From Clostridia bacterium (GTDB taxonomy: Bacteria; Bacillota; Clostridia; UMGS1883; UMGS1540): DNA of 55,799 bases. Below are positions 31,850 through 40,587 of this stretch, one piece after another (the stretch's first letter is position 1; each line of letters starts with the position of its first letter). The notes beneath the pieces were generated by a model, which saw nothing but the letters and a program-made list of their open reading frames with translations, ran no database searches and had not been told where the DNA came from. A program made the position numbers and the translations under genes. The stretch spans positions 1 to 55,799 of the forward strand of contig JAFSYJ010000022.1 in the NCBI GenBank assembly GCA_017450025.1, read 5' to 3'.

Positions 31850-34777
31850 TTGTCAAATAACTTGGCTCTCGGCATCGACATTGGCTCAACTACTTCAAAG
31901 CTTGTGTTGATGGACGGAAATAAAATTATATACAGTAAGTACCAAAGGCACCTTTCACGCACGAGGGAAACGACCGCACAAATGCTCCGTGATATGGTAG
32001 CAGAGGTTGATGTTTCCGCATGCAGAGTTGCAGTTTCAGGCTCGGCGGGACTTGGCGTAGCGCAAAGCTCGGGCTTGGATTTTGTTCAGGAGGTTTATGC
32101 CACGGGAGAAACCGTGTCCGCATCAGAGCCTGATACAAGCGTCGTTATAGAGCTTGGCGGTGAAGATGCAAAGGTCATTTTTTTCAAAGGCGGAATTGAT
32201 GAGCGCATGAACGGGACCTGCGCAGGCGGCACAGGTGCGTTTATAGATCAGATGGCGGTACTTTTGAATATGACGATCGATGAAATGGACAAAGCAAGCC
32301 TCAAAGCGCAGAGACTTTATCCGATTGCGTCGCGCTGCGGTGTTTTTGCCAAGACGGATATTCAGCCGCTTTTAAATCAGGGCGCACGCAAAGAAGACAT
32401 AGCGGCGAGTATTTTTCAGGCCGTTGTAAACCAGACGGTTGCAGGGCTCGCGCAGGGGCGCAAAATCGACGGCAAGGTTATGTTTTTGGGTGGACCGCTA
32501 TACTATTGCGACGGGCTCAAAAAACGCTTTTGCGAAACCCTTGATCTAAATGAAACCACAGCCGTTTTTCCCGAATACGGACTATATGCCGTAGCCATCG
32601 GGGCAGCGCTGTGCGCAAATAAAGACAAAAGCGTTACTGTTCCGTCGATTATTGATAAAATTGCGTCGGGCAGTGACCAAAAAAGTGGAGCGGACAGGCT
32701 CTTGCCGCTTTTTAAAAGCCAAGATGAATATTCAGCTTTTGCCGAAAGACATAACATAGCAAGCGTTCCTGCACGCAATTTAGATACCTATCAGGGCAAC
32801 GCGTGGCTCGGGATAGACTGCGGCAGCACCACCACAAAGCTTGTGCTTATAGCAGAGGATAAGTCGGTTTTGTATTCTTTTTACAGCTCCAACAAAGGAA
32901 ATCCCGTTGAGCTTGTGCGCGAATGCCTTGTGGATTTGCGCCAAAGATGCGGCGATAGAGTAAAGATTTGCGGCAGCTCGGTCACGGGCTACGGCGAGGA
33001 ACTTATCAAAAACGCCTTTAATGTAGATGAAGGCGTTGTGGAAACAATCGCACACTATACTGCGGCAAAATATTTTCAGCCCGATGTGGATTTTATTCTC
33101 GACATAGGCGGTCAGGACATAAAATGCTTTAAAGTCAGGAACGGCGCGATAGAGAGCATATTTCTTAATGAGGCTTGCTCATCAGGCTGCGGCTCTTTTA
33201 TTGAGACATTTGCAAAGTCTATGGGCTATGATGCCAAGGAATTTGCAAAGCTCGGACTTTTTGCAAAAGCTCCCGTAAATTTAGGCTCGCGCTGTACCGT
33301 GTTTATGAATTCGTCAGTCAAACAGTCACAAAAAGAAGGCGCTACTGTCGAAGAAATCTCCGCAGGACTTTCCGTAAGCGTCGTAAAAAACGCAATATAT
33401 AAGGTTATACGCGCGGCGTCGGCTTATGATCTGGGGCAGCGCATTGTAGTACAGGGCGGTACATTTTATAATGACGCCGTACTCCGTGCGTTTGAGCTTG
33501 AGCTCGGCAAAAATGTAATAAGACCTGATATTTCAGGCTTGATGGGTGCTTATGGCGCGGCGCTGCATATTATGCACCTTAATAAAAGTACATTGTTAAG
33601 TAAAGAGGAGCTTGATAATTTCACACATACATCTTCATCTGCGGTCTGCAAAGGCTGCGTAAATCAATGTCCGCTTACCGTAAACAGATTTTCAGACGGA
33701 AAAATGTTTATTTCGGGCAATAGATGTCAGAAGGGCGCAGGGCTGGAGAGTACATCTGCGCTGCCGAATCTTTACGAGTGGAAGCGCGAATATTTCAAGT
33801 CGTTTAAGCCTGTCAAAGGCAGCCGCGGTACGGTAGGTATTCCAATGGCGCTCGGAATGTTCGAGCTTGCGCCGCTTTGGTATAGCCTTTTCACTTCGCT
33901 TGGGTTTGAAGTTGTATTTTCCGCGCTGTCCACACGCAAGACATACGAAAGGGGGCAGTTTTCCATACCGTCAGATACCGCGTGCTACCCTGCCAAAATT
34001 ATGCACGGGCATATGGCTGAGCTTGTCGAAATGGGCATAAAAAATATTTTCTACCCCGGACTTACATATAATGTTAACGAAGGCGCGAGCGATAACCACT
34101 ATAATTGTCCTGTTGTGGCGTATTACAGCGAGCTTTTGGACTCCAATATGGAACAGCTTAAAGGGGTAAACTTTATGCGCCCCTACCTCAGTCTTGACAG
34201 CCGCGCGGAGCTTTTAAAAACCCTGTATCCTGCGCTTAATGCCTTCGGCGTTGAAAAGCCCGAACTCCGTATCGCCATAAAAAAAGCATTTGAGGATTAT
34301 AAGGCCTACACAAAGCTTGTGCAAAAGCAGGGCGAAGCTGCAATCGCAGAAGCGAGGAAGAGCGGTAACCGCATTATGATTTTGGCGGGCAGACCGTATC
34401 ATATAGACCCCGAAATAAGTCACGGCATAGATAAACTCGCAAATTCTCTTGGCTTTGCGGTTGTGACGGAGGACAGCGTTTTCCACTTGGCGCCTGTTCA
34501 GTATGTAAAAGTTCTCGACCAATGGACTTTTCATTCAAGACTTTATCGCGCGGCACGCTACGCTACAGAAGCCCCCGATGTCGAATTTGTTCAGATGGTG
34601 TCGTTCGGGTGCGGAATTGACGCCATCACGACAGACGAGCTGCACACGATTTTGGAAAGCGCAGGCAAACACTACACACAGATAAAAATTGACGATATAA
34701 CAAATTTGGGAGCCGTTAAAATAAGACTTCGCAGTTTGCTTGGTGCCTTGGAGGATAAAGAAAACAATGCAAAATAA
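31850..34777 (+). CDS. 2-hydroxyacyl-CoA dehydratase activase-like protein (tandem BcrAD/BadFG ATPase plus DUF2229)
   Basis: About 975 residues. Two ASKHA ATPase domains of the HgdC/BadF type lie in tandem. The first (about 5-255) has ALGIDIGSTTSKLVLMD, and NGTCAGGTGAFIDQM carries the iron-sulfur Cys. The second (about 320-570) has LGIDCGSTTTKLVLI, and NEACSSGCGSFIE. A DUF2229 region follows, with FSIPSDTACYPAKIMHGH and GRPYHIDPEISHG. Such proteins couple ATP hydrolysis to one-electron reduction of radical dehydratases, or act on unknown CoA-linked targets. The start TTG at 31850 has TGGAG upstream. The usual protein in Clostridia is a single chain of about 1400 residues; here the last third is a separate gene. 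Confidence 0.88.
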   Translation: MSNNLALGIDIGSTTSKLVLMDGNKIIYSKYQRHLSRTRETTAQMLRDMVAEVDVSACRVAVSGSAGLGVAQSSGLDFVQEVYATGETVSASEPDTSVVIELGGEDAKVIFFKGGIDERMNGTCAGGTGAFIDQMAVLLNMTIDEMDKASLKAQRLYPIASRCGVFAKTDIQPLLNQGARKEDIAASIFQAVVNQTVAGLAQGRKIDGKVMFLGGPLYYCDGLKKRFCETLDLNETTAVFPEYGLYAVAIGAALCANKDKSVTVPSIIDKIASGSDQKSGADRLLPLFKSQDEYSAFAERHNIASVPARNLDTYQGNAWLGIDCGSTTTKLVLIAEDKSVLYSFYSSNKGNPVELVRECLVDLRQRCGDRVKICGSSVTGYGEELIKNAFNVDEGVVETIAHYTAAKYFQPDVDFILDIGGQDIKCFKVRNGAIESIFLNEACSSGCGSFIETFAKSMGYDAKEFAKLGLFAKAPVNLGSRCTVFMNSSVKQSQKEGATVEEISAGLSVSVVKNAIYKVIRAASAYDLGQRIVVQGGTFYNDAVLRAFELELGKNVIRPDISGLMGAYGAALHIMHLNKSTLLSKEELDNFTHTSSSAVCKGCVNQCPLTVNRFSDGKMFISGNRCQKGAGLESTSALPNLYEWKREYFKSFKPVKGSRGTVGIPMALGMFELAPLWYSLFTSLGFEVVFSALSTRKTYERGQFSIPSDTACYPAKIMHGHMAELVEMGIKNIFYPGLTYNVNEGASDNHYNCPVVAYYSELLDSNMEQLKGVNFMRPYLSLDSRAELLKTLYPALNAFGVEKPELRIAIKKAFEDYKAYTKLVQKQGEAAIAEARKSGNRIMILAGRPYHIDPEISHGIDKLANSLGFAVVTEDSVFHLAPVQYVKVLDQWTFHSRLYRAARYATEAPDVEFVQMVSFGCGIDAITTDELHTILESAGKHYTQIKIDDITNLGAVKIRLRSLLGALEDKENNAK

Positions 34778-36047
34778 ATCTTTTGTTCCTTTCACAAAGG
34801 AAATGAAAAAGGACTACACTATTTTAGTTCCTAATATGCTGCCGATACATTTTAAGCTTATTATAAGCGTTTTAGAGACATACGGCTATAATATGGAGCT
34901 TTTGGACTACGCAGGTCCCGAAGTTGCCGAAACAGGACTTAAATACACACATAACGACACGTGCTATCCTGCCATTTTGGTTGTAGGGCAGTTCATTCAC
35001 GCGCTAAAATCGGGTAAATATGACCCCCACAAAACCGCGCTCATAATGTTTCAGACGGGCGGCGGATGCAGGGCGTCAAACTATATTTCGCTTATCAGAA
35101 AAGCTCTGGAAAAGGCAGGCTACGGCTATGTTCCCGTAATTTCGTTCAGTATGGCTGGTATCGAAAGACACCCCGGCTTTCACTTGAGTATCAAAAAAAT
35201 GTATAGTATGCTTTACGCCGTTTTGTACGGTGACCTTATTATGAGCCTTGTTAATCAGACAAAGCCGTATGAAGCCGTCAAAGGCACGGCGGATTCTCTT
35301 GCCGCATTGTGGACCGAGCGCCTCGGACGGCAGCTTGGCTCAGGAGCGGTAGTAAGATATTCTAAAATAAAAGAAACATATAAAAAAATCATAAAAGACT
35401 TTGACGGCATTCCCATAAAAAAGCGCGATGCCGTAAAGGTGGGCATAGTTGGCGAAATATATGTAAAATACTCACCTCTTGCCAATAATTCGCTTGAGCA
35501 GATGCTGATTGACGAGGGCGCAGAGCCAGTTGTGCCGGGTCTTTTGGATTTTTGCCTTTATATTGTAAATAATGTATTTGTAGAATACCGCATTTACGGG
35601 CGTAAAAAGCTTTTGTATCCGTTTGCCCGTATAGCGTATAAAGTGCTTTGCGATAAAAAAGATTATATAAGCCGCCTTGTGAAAAAGTTCAGTAACTTCA
35701 ATCCGTGGGTATCATTTGATAAGACGGTCAAGCTTGCCGAAAAGCTGATAAGCACCGCCGTTAAAATGGGCGAGGGCTGGCTTTTAACGGGAGAAATGCT
35801 TGAGCTTGCGGAGTCGGGCTGCACAAATATAGTGTGCACCCAGCCGTTTGGCTGCCTGCCTAACCACATCTGCGGAAAAGGTATGATGAAACCGCTTAAA
35901 GAATATAATCCGAATATCAATGTAATAGCCATTGACTATGACGCAGGCGCGAGCCGTGTAAATCAGGAAAACAGAATTAAGCTGATGCTGTTTAACGCAC
36001 TGAGAACGCAGAAGACCGAATCAGTCAAAGAGCTTATAACAACTTGA
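34767..36047 (+). CDS. 2-hydroxyacyl-CoA dehydratase-type protein (C-terminal part of the activase system)
   Basis: About 426 residues. It resembles the HgdB/DUF2229-like C-terminal portion of the large activase proteins: TILVPNMLPIHFKLIISVLE, THNDTCYPAILVVGQF, FQTGGGCRASNYI and VCTQPFGCLPNHICGKGM, with several Cys that could bind a 4Fe-4S cluster. ATG at 34767-34769 lies 12 bp after GGAGG and overlaps the preceding gene by 11 bp, so translation is coupled. Together the two chains make about 1400 residues, the length of the fused form. The ssrA promoter overlaps its stop. Confidence 0.85.
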   Translation: MQNKSFVPFTKEMKKDYTILVPNMLPIHFKLIISVLETYGYNMELLDYAGPEVAETGLKYTHNDTCYPAILVVGQFIHALKSGKYDPHKTALIMFQTGGGCRASNYISLIRKALEKAGYGYVPVISFSMAGIERHPGFHLSIKKMYSMLYAVLYGDLIMSLVNQTKPYEAVKGTADSLAALWTERLGRQLGSGAVVRYSKIKETYKKIIKDFDGIPIKKRDAVKVGIVGEIYVKYSPLANNSLEQMLIDEGAEPVVPGLLDFCLYIVNNVFVEYRIYGRKKLLYPFARIAYKVLCDKKDYISRLVKKFSNFNPWVSFDKTVKLAEKLISTAVKMGEGWLLTGEMLELAESGCTNIVCTQPFGCLPNHICGKGMMKPLKEYNPNINVIAIDYDAGASRVNQENRIKLMLFNALRTQKTESVKELITT

Positions 36048-36072
36048 CTTTAAGGGTATAATATGTTATATT
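36044..36072 (+). promoter_or_regulatory. ssrA promoter
   Basis: TTGACT (36044-36049), 17 bp, TATATT (36067-36072). The -35 box overlaps the stop codon of the preceding gene. Confidence 0.8.
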
Positions 36073-36097
36073 ATTCTTAAATCTTTATTATGTATAT

Positions 36098-36442
36098 GGG
36101 GGTGCAACGGTTTCGACGGGGATGTTGAAGCTAAAATAGCGAGCAGCGGTGAGGAACCGCTTTAAAATCCTCAATTTTTAAATTTAAACGCTAATAATAA
36201 TTTAGTAGCTGCCTAAATAAGGCGGCCGTTCTTGCGCGGAGGACTGCGGCTGCGTAAAGGGCGTCATTTCGCAGTGAACATGATTGGGTTAAGCTTTGCG
36301 CCCAACAGGAAAAATGAAGCTACCGAATTTTAAAGTTTGTTTGCGGACTTTATTATAAGGGAATCCTGACCACAAACTGCGCTCGGAGAAGTTTTTGTGA
36401 ATATGTTTTCGGACAGGGGTTCGACTCCCCTCACCTCCACCA
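36098..36442 (+). ncRNA. ssrA: Transfer-messenger RNA (tmRNA)
   Basis: 345 nt. The 5' end GGGGGTGCAACGGTTTCGACG and the 3' end with TTCGACTCCCCTC, acceptor CACCTCC, A and encoded CCA form the tRNA-like domain. The resume codon is GCT at 36190. The tag reads ANNNLVAA and ends with TAA at 36214-36216, an AA-ending proteolysis tag that is short (8 codons). tmRNA with SmpB rescues stalled ribosomes. It has its own promoter. Confidence 0.97.
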
Positions 36443-36765
36443 GAAGAAATCTCGTATAACGAGATTTCTTCAGCTAAATTCGCCTAACGGCGAGCTAAAT
36501 TGCCTTGCGGCAGCTAAATGCACTTCGTGTGCTAAATGTGCTTACGCACGCTAAAGGGCGAATTTAATTTAGCTTAAAACCGTAAGTTTTAAATATCGCA
36601 TTTGCGAAGCAAATATTTCACTTTGCAGCTTGCTGCAAAATTTAGCTTTGAAAGAAAAGATGTCTCAACTAAATCCGTCCTTGCGGACGGGATAAATCTG
36701 CTTCAGGCTTTGATTTCATCCAAACTTTGTTTGGATTTCATCGTGAGCAGAGCGAACGATTTCAT
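36443..36765 (+). repeat. Array of short hairpins separated by constant spacers
   Basis: Directly after ssrA. A 12-bp stem (36443-36471) is followed by small stem-loops: TCGCC-TAAC-GGCGA (36480-36493), TGCC-TTGC-GGCA (36501-36512), GCAC-TTCGT-GTGC (36520-36532) and GTGC-TTAC-GCAC (36538-36549). GCTAAAT/G separates them with a period of about 19 nt. Further stems follow at 36574-36592, 36600-36614, 36622-36639 and 36675-36690 (CCGTCC-TTGC-GGACGG). A second sub-array has the spacer ATTTCAT at 36713, 36735 and 36759, holding CCAAAC-TTT-GTTTGG and ATCGT..ACGAT. Stem sequences differ but pairing is kept. No protein-coding frame is supported here. Confidence 0.85.
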
Positions 36766-36777
36766 TAAATTATAGCA

Positions 36778-36816
36778 ATAAAAATAGTGAGGCAGTTGCG
36801 CATTAACACAACTGCC
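36778..36816 (-). terminator. Probable terminator of the stalk-domain gene
   Basis: On the minus strand GGCAGTTG / CAACTGCC with a 10-base loop, then TCACTATTTTTATT. The T run is separated from the stem by six bases, so moderate confidence. Confidence 0.6.
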
Positions 36817-36824
36817 CCTTATTT

Positions 36825-37517
36825 TTATTCGACTGTGATATCTCCAATACCTACATATTCCAAGTATCCCACTTCATATGGCTCGACCAATATTTTTAAT
36901 TGATTACATCCGTTTACTGGGATTGTTATTTTTTGGGGTAAAGCATCTGGTCGTATAATCATTTCTTTTATGAGTATATCATCTGTGTATATATAAACAT
37001 AGCTATCATATGGAGTTGTTACTTGTCCATCAACTCTTCCTATATCCATTTTTAACACACTATACTTACTGTTTAAATTAATATAGGCATATTCTTGCCT
37101 TGAACCATTAATTTCAATACCATTATTATATCTTTTTCCACCCATATAAAACGAATCGCCTTCATTTGTGTAGTAGAGCCTAGTGTTGAAAGATTTTTGA
37201 TACGGCGGACAAACATCCATAAGATACGCTACTCCGTTCGGTTTTGAGCCGATAGAAACAGTTTTTGTGTTTCCGTCCCAATCTACATTTTGTCCCAACG
37301 CCTCGGCAACAGCTCTTACAGGCAAATAAGTTGTGCCGTTATAGATAAAAGGTTCATTATTTGATGTATTAACTCTTATTCCGTTTACATTCAATTTAAT
37401 ATCCGAATAAAAAATTTCAATCCATTCGCTTCCTGTTTTTGCCCATACTGTGGCGCACAATGCAAGGCATACAACAATGCAAATTGTAATTATGCGCATT
37501 TTTCTTGTTTTGAACAT
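36825..37517 (-). CDS. Secreted stalk-domain (copper amine oxidase N-like) protein with NPCBM-like domain
   Basis: 230 residues with a signal peptide (about 1-26, ending VWA). Residues 38-92 form a stalk domain of the copper-amine-oxidase N-terminal type (IKLNVNGIRVN .. TYLPVRAVAEALGQNVDWDG). The rest looks like an NPCBM-type beta-sandwich carbohydrate-binding domain (RRYNNGIEI-like strand, YINLNSKYSVLKMDIGRVDG, IYTDDILI). It is a probable wall-attached binding protein. The RBS AGGAGG lies 9 bp before the ATG. The open frame is clean and the gene is monocistronic. Confidence 0.82.
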   Translation of the reverse strand: MFKTRKMRIITICIVVCLALCATVWAKTGSEWIEIFYSDIKLNVNGIRVNTSNNEPFIYNGTTYLPVRAVAEALGQNVDWDGNTKTVSIGSKPNGVAYLMDVCPPYQKSFNTRLYYTNEGDSFYMGGKRYNNGIEINGSRQEYAYINLNSKYSVLKMDIGRVDGQVTTPYDSYVYIYTDDILIKEMIIRPDALPQKITIPVNGCNQLKILVEPYEVGYLEYVGIGDITVE

Positions 37518-37654
37518 CTTTTGTTCCTCCTCAAAATTGTTTTAAAAAATTGCGCACATTTTGCAAAACTGTTCTTCTGCCCTCCATTCTGCCCCATAAA
37601 TTAAAAAGTGCGCCTACCGCAGCAAGCGCACAAAAAACGCAAACTCCGATAGTC
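37518..37654. other. Intergenic stretch before the nested inverted repeat
   Basis: Apart from the RBS of the stalk gene at 37527-37532, I see no gene. GTGCGC / GCGCAC (about 37611 and 37626) could form a small hairpin. Confidence 0.4.
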
Positions 37655-37815
37655 GCCAAACTAACTTAAACAGAAACAGGAATAATCTGCAAACAATTTA
37701 AGGAGCGGAGTTTACATTTTTATCATAAGTCCTCTCCAAAAAATTGTTCACTAGAAAAGGGTAAATTATTCCTGCAAATAAAAATACCTGTTTCATTATA
37801 TTTAGTTAGTTTGGC
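37655..37815. repeat. 160-bp nested inverted repeat (MITE or structured RNA candidate)
   Basis: Four inverted pairs are nested in order. GCCAAACTAACT (37655-37666) pairs with AGTTAGTTTGGC (37804-37815). GAAACAGG (37673-37680) pairs with CCTGTTTC (37787-37794). AGGAATAAT (37678-37686) pairs with ATTATTCCT (37765-37773). AACAATTT (37692-37699) pairs with AAATTGTT (37741-37748). The outer 12-bp ends are perfect, like terminal inverted repeats. I see no target-site duplication, transposase or T run. Confidence 0.75.
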
Positions 37816-37931
37816 ATATTTATAATAGCACACTTTATAAATTTAATCAATCATTTTTTTTAAAATATAAATTTATTTGTAATATCTACAATTTTGTGAT
37901 AGAATTAAAATATAAAATTCAGGAGGCGCTT

Positions 37932-38219
37932 ATGGCATCATCAAAAGAATACAGAGACTACATAATTGAACAAGCCGGTCTTGACGGCATAACCCACAGA
38001 CCAATGATGGGAGAGTATCTGTTATACTTCAAGGGCATATTGTTCGGTGGCATATACGATAACAGGCTTCTTGTAAAAATCACGGCAGAAAACGGCAAAT
38101 TCAATATGGAAAAGCAGCTCCCCTACGACGGCGCAAAAGAGATGTATATGGTCGATGATACGGAAAACGCCGATAGACTAAAGGACATAATTTTGACAAC
38201 TTGTAAAGGGCTTAAATAA
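37932..38219 (+). CDS. TfoX N-terminal domain protein
   Basis: A 95-residue single-domain TfoX/Sxy N-terminal protein: EYRDYIIEQAGLDGITHRPM, then MGEYLLYFKGILFGGIYDNRLLVKIT, and a C-terminal helix. In proteobacteria the domain is part of a competence regulator; in Clostridia the small stand-alone versions have no known role. ATG at 37932 is chosen because AGGAGG lies just upstream and the longer frame covers the promoter region. It is followed by a stalk-domain gene on the same strand. Confidence 0.85.
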   Translation: MASSKEYRDYIIEQAGLDGITHRPMMGEYLLYFKGILFGGIYDNRLLVKITAENGKFNMEKQLPYDGAKEMYMVDDTENADRLKDIILTTCKGLK

Positions 38220-38273
38220 TTTTTTCTATTGCTTTTTTTCTCAAATAGCTGTAAAATTAGATTGGTGATTGAT

Positions 38274-39155
38274 TTGAAAAAATTTTTGTGCATTCTCCTG
38301 TGTTTGCTGACTCTTACCTGCACCGTAAATGCGGATTGGGTAGGTACAATAAACACAACGGATATAAAAGCATTTATCAATTATATGTATGTTCCGACTT
38401 ATAATTTTAACGGCACGACAGTTGTTTTTGTGCGTGACTTGACTAACTACGGATATACTGTCGATTGGCGGGAGGATAGCCGCAGCGTTGTGCTTTATAA
38501 GAGTAATGCGGAATATGAGTACGAGCCGTCTCTTTGGCAGTACCTTACTCCCGGTGAAGTCAATCAAAAATTGTACGATGTCTATTCGTCTGATATAAAG
38601 GTTTATTTTGCAAACGGAGTTATCCCTTCATATAATATTGATGGCAAGGTTGCAGTTGCCTTGCGCGATATTGATATTATGATGAATATACAGTTTGATA
38701 ACCGTGAACGCACGGCGTCTTTAAGAGTCGGTATGGATGATCTCGACGGCGATGACCTTAAATATGTAAATAATTATTTTTATAAAAACCAGTTTTTGCT
38801 TGCCGAAGGCGACTATTACCACATAAAGGTCGGCTATATGCTTCAAACTGGCAAGTACGATAAATCACTTATGAAGGCGTTCAAAAATTATATTGACCGC
38901 CTTACTGAAAGCGTTGAAGAATTCCGCAAGTATGAAGAGCCCGATGAATTCACAGAAAGCGCGATGGAGCTTTGGTGGGCAATGGTCAACGGCCGGTATG
39001 CCTCGACCAACCTCTATGAAATGGGTGAAAACTTGCTCCACGAGCTTGACGATCCTCTTCTTTCGGAATATTACGCAACATATATTGCAGATTCAAAATC
39101 CCAGCGCAAGTCAGCTATGACGCTTTTGTGTAACGATTTAAAACAATTTAAGTAA
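38274..39155 (+). CDS. Secreted protein with two stalk-type repeats and a helical tail
   Basis: About 293 residues. Signal peptide 1-20 (LKKFLCILLCLLTLTCTVNA). Two short beta repeats follow (about 25-75 and 95-150: TVVFVRDLTNYGYTVDWRED and VAVALRDIDIMMNIQFDNRE), recalling the stalk or copper-amine-oxidase N-like fold without a metal site. The last 130 residues are helical (LMKAFKNYIDRLTESVEEFRK), probably a coiled bundle. The start is TTG at 38274 with a GGTGAT ribosome site. The function is unknown; it is exported and likely wall-associated. Confidence 0.78.
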   Translation: MKKFLCILLCLLTLTCTVNADWVGTINTTDIKAFINYMYVPTYNFNGTTVVFVRDLTNYGYTVDWREDSRSVVLYKSNAEYEYEPSLWQYLTPGEVNQKLYDVYSSDIKVYFANGVIPSYNIDGKVAVALRDIDIMMNIQFDNRERTASLRVGMDDLDGDDLKYVNNYFYKNQFLLAEGDYYHIKVGYMLQTGKYDKSLMKAFKNYIDRLTESVEEFRKYEEPDEFTESAMELWWAMVNGRYASTNLYEMGENLLHELDDPLLSEYYATYIADSKSQRKSAMTLLCNDLKQFK

Positions 39156-39157
39156 AA

Positions 39158-39184
39158 GACGGCAACTTTCGTTGCCGCTTTTTT
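39158..39184 (+). terminator. Terminator of the secreted stalk gene
   Basis: CGGCAAC (39160-39166) pairs with GTTGCCG (39171-39177) with a TTTC loop, followed by CTTTTTTAT. It reaches the end of the convergent aspA gene. Confidence 0.9.
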
Positions 39185-40559
39185 ATATCATCGTATTCGG
39201 ATTAAGTATCCTGTCTATTTCGCTTTCTGACATAATTTTTTCTTCTATTATAATTTCCCTGATTGTTTTTCCTTCCTTCAATGCTCTTTTTGCCAGATTA
39301 GATGCTCTGTTATAGCCTATGTACGGGCAAAGCGCCGTAACAGTACCCACGCTGTTATCTATATTTTCCTCGCACTGATGCTTGTTTACCGTAATTCCTT
39401 TAATGCAGTCTGCAAACGCGCTTATACCGTTATTAAGTATGTCAAGCGACTCAAACAGACAATGAAAGATAATAGGCTCAAAAGCGTTTAACTCAAGCTG
39501 TCCTGCTTCGGCCGCCTGCGTTATTGAAACATCGTTGCCGATTACTCTGAAAGCTATCTGATTTACAACTTCAGGAATAACAGGATTGACCTTTCCGGGC
39601 ATAATAGAGGAGCCGTTCTGCTTCGGCATAAGATTTATTTCCGAAAACCCTGTCCTCGGTCCCGACGACATAAGGCGTAGATCGTTTGATATTTTAGAAA
39701 GCGTCGTCGCGCACGACTTCACGATGCCCGAAACATATACAAAAGAGTCGAGATTTTGCGTTGCGTCAACCAGATCGTCTGCCTGCGAAAGCTCAAGCCC
39801 CGTCACTTCCGAAAGATTTGGGACGATTTTGTGTATGTACTTGCTGTCGGCGTTTATGCCTGTTCCTATTGCCGTTCCGCCCATATTCAGTTTAGAAAGC
39901 GCCTGCTCTGCAAACTCAAATCTCTCTATATCTCTTGAAATAGCCGATTGGTACGCCGCAAAGACCTGCCCAAAGCTTATCGGAACAGCGTCCTGCATTT
40001 CTGTTCTTCCCATTTTTATAACATCTTTAAGCTCCTGTGATTTTTCAAGAAACACTTCGTCGAGCTGCTTGAGCTGCTTGGAAGCCTTTTTCAAAAGCCT
40101 TATGCTTGCAATTTTGCCTGCGCTCGGATAAACATCGTTAGTCGATTGACCGCAGTTGACCGAGTCGTTTGGATGAACGATTTTGTAGTCGCCCTTTTCG
40201 CCGCCCAGAATTTCAATCGCCCTGTTGGCAATTACCTCGTTGGCGTTCATATTAAGCGATGTTCCCGCTCCGCCCTGTATGGAATCCACAATAAAGTTTT
40301 CGGTATATTGGCCGTCAAGTATTTCGCGGCACGCCGTAACGATTGCGTCGGCAACTTCACCGCTGATAACGCCTGCCTTTTTGTTTGTAATAGCTGCGGC
40401 AAGCTTTATTTCCACAATGCTTTTTATTATTTCGGGATGTACCGTGTGCCCGGTTATCTTAAAATTCTCTGCTGCGCGTAGCGTCTGTACGCCGTAATAA
40501 GCCGCGCACGGGATGTCTTTTTCTCCTATTGAATCTGCTTCTCTTCTGAATTTTTCCAT
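39183..40559 (-). CDS. aspA: Aspartate ammonia-lyase
   Basis: A 458-residue aspartase of the fumarase/aspartase superfamily, which deaminates L-aspartate to fumarate and ammonia. The signature GSSIMPGKVNP is present, with the substrate motifs GGAGTSLNMNANEV and NDSVNCGQSTNDVYPS and the flexible SSGPRTGF loop. Length and order are normal for aspartase. ATG at 40557-40559 has an AGAGGG ribosome site; the earlier ATG is far from any RBS. It is divergent from a LysR gene with which it shares one symmetric promoter, so LysR control is very likely. Confidence 0.95.
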   Translation of the reverse strand: MEKFRREADSIGEKDIPCAAYYGVQTLRAAENFKITGHTVHPEIIKSIVEIKLAAAITNKKAGVISGEVADAIVTACREILDGQYTENFIVDSIQGGAGTSLNMNANEVIANRAIEILGGEKGDYKIVHPNDSVNCGQSTNDVYPSAGKIASIRLLKKASKQLKQLDEVFLEKSQELKDVIKMGRTEMQDAVPISFGQVFAAYQSAISRDIERFEFAEQALSKLNMGGTAIGTGINADSKYIHKIVPNLSEVTGLELSQADDLVDATQNLDSFVYVSGIVKSCATTLSKISNDLRLMSSGPRTGFSEINLMPKQNGSSIMPGKVNPVIPEVVNQIAFRVIGNDVSITQAAEAGQLELNAFEPIIFHCLFESLDILNNGISAFADCIKGITVNKHQCEENIDNSVGTVTALCPYIGYNRASNLAKRALKEGKTIREIIIEEKIMSESEIDRILNPNTMI

Positions 40560-40587
40560 TGTTTTCCCTCTCTTTCGCATTTTCGTA

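Noticed and set aside
36443..36471. Classical intrinsic terminator of ssrA
   Set aside because: The 12-bp stem is not followed by a T run but by AGCTAAATTCGC; it may still slow the polymerase.
36443..36765. CRISPR array
   Set aside because: The constant part is only about 7 bp, the variable parts are self-complementary hairpins of about 12 bp, and no cas gene is present.
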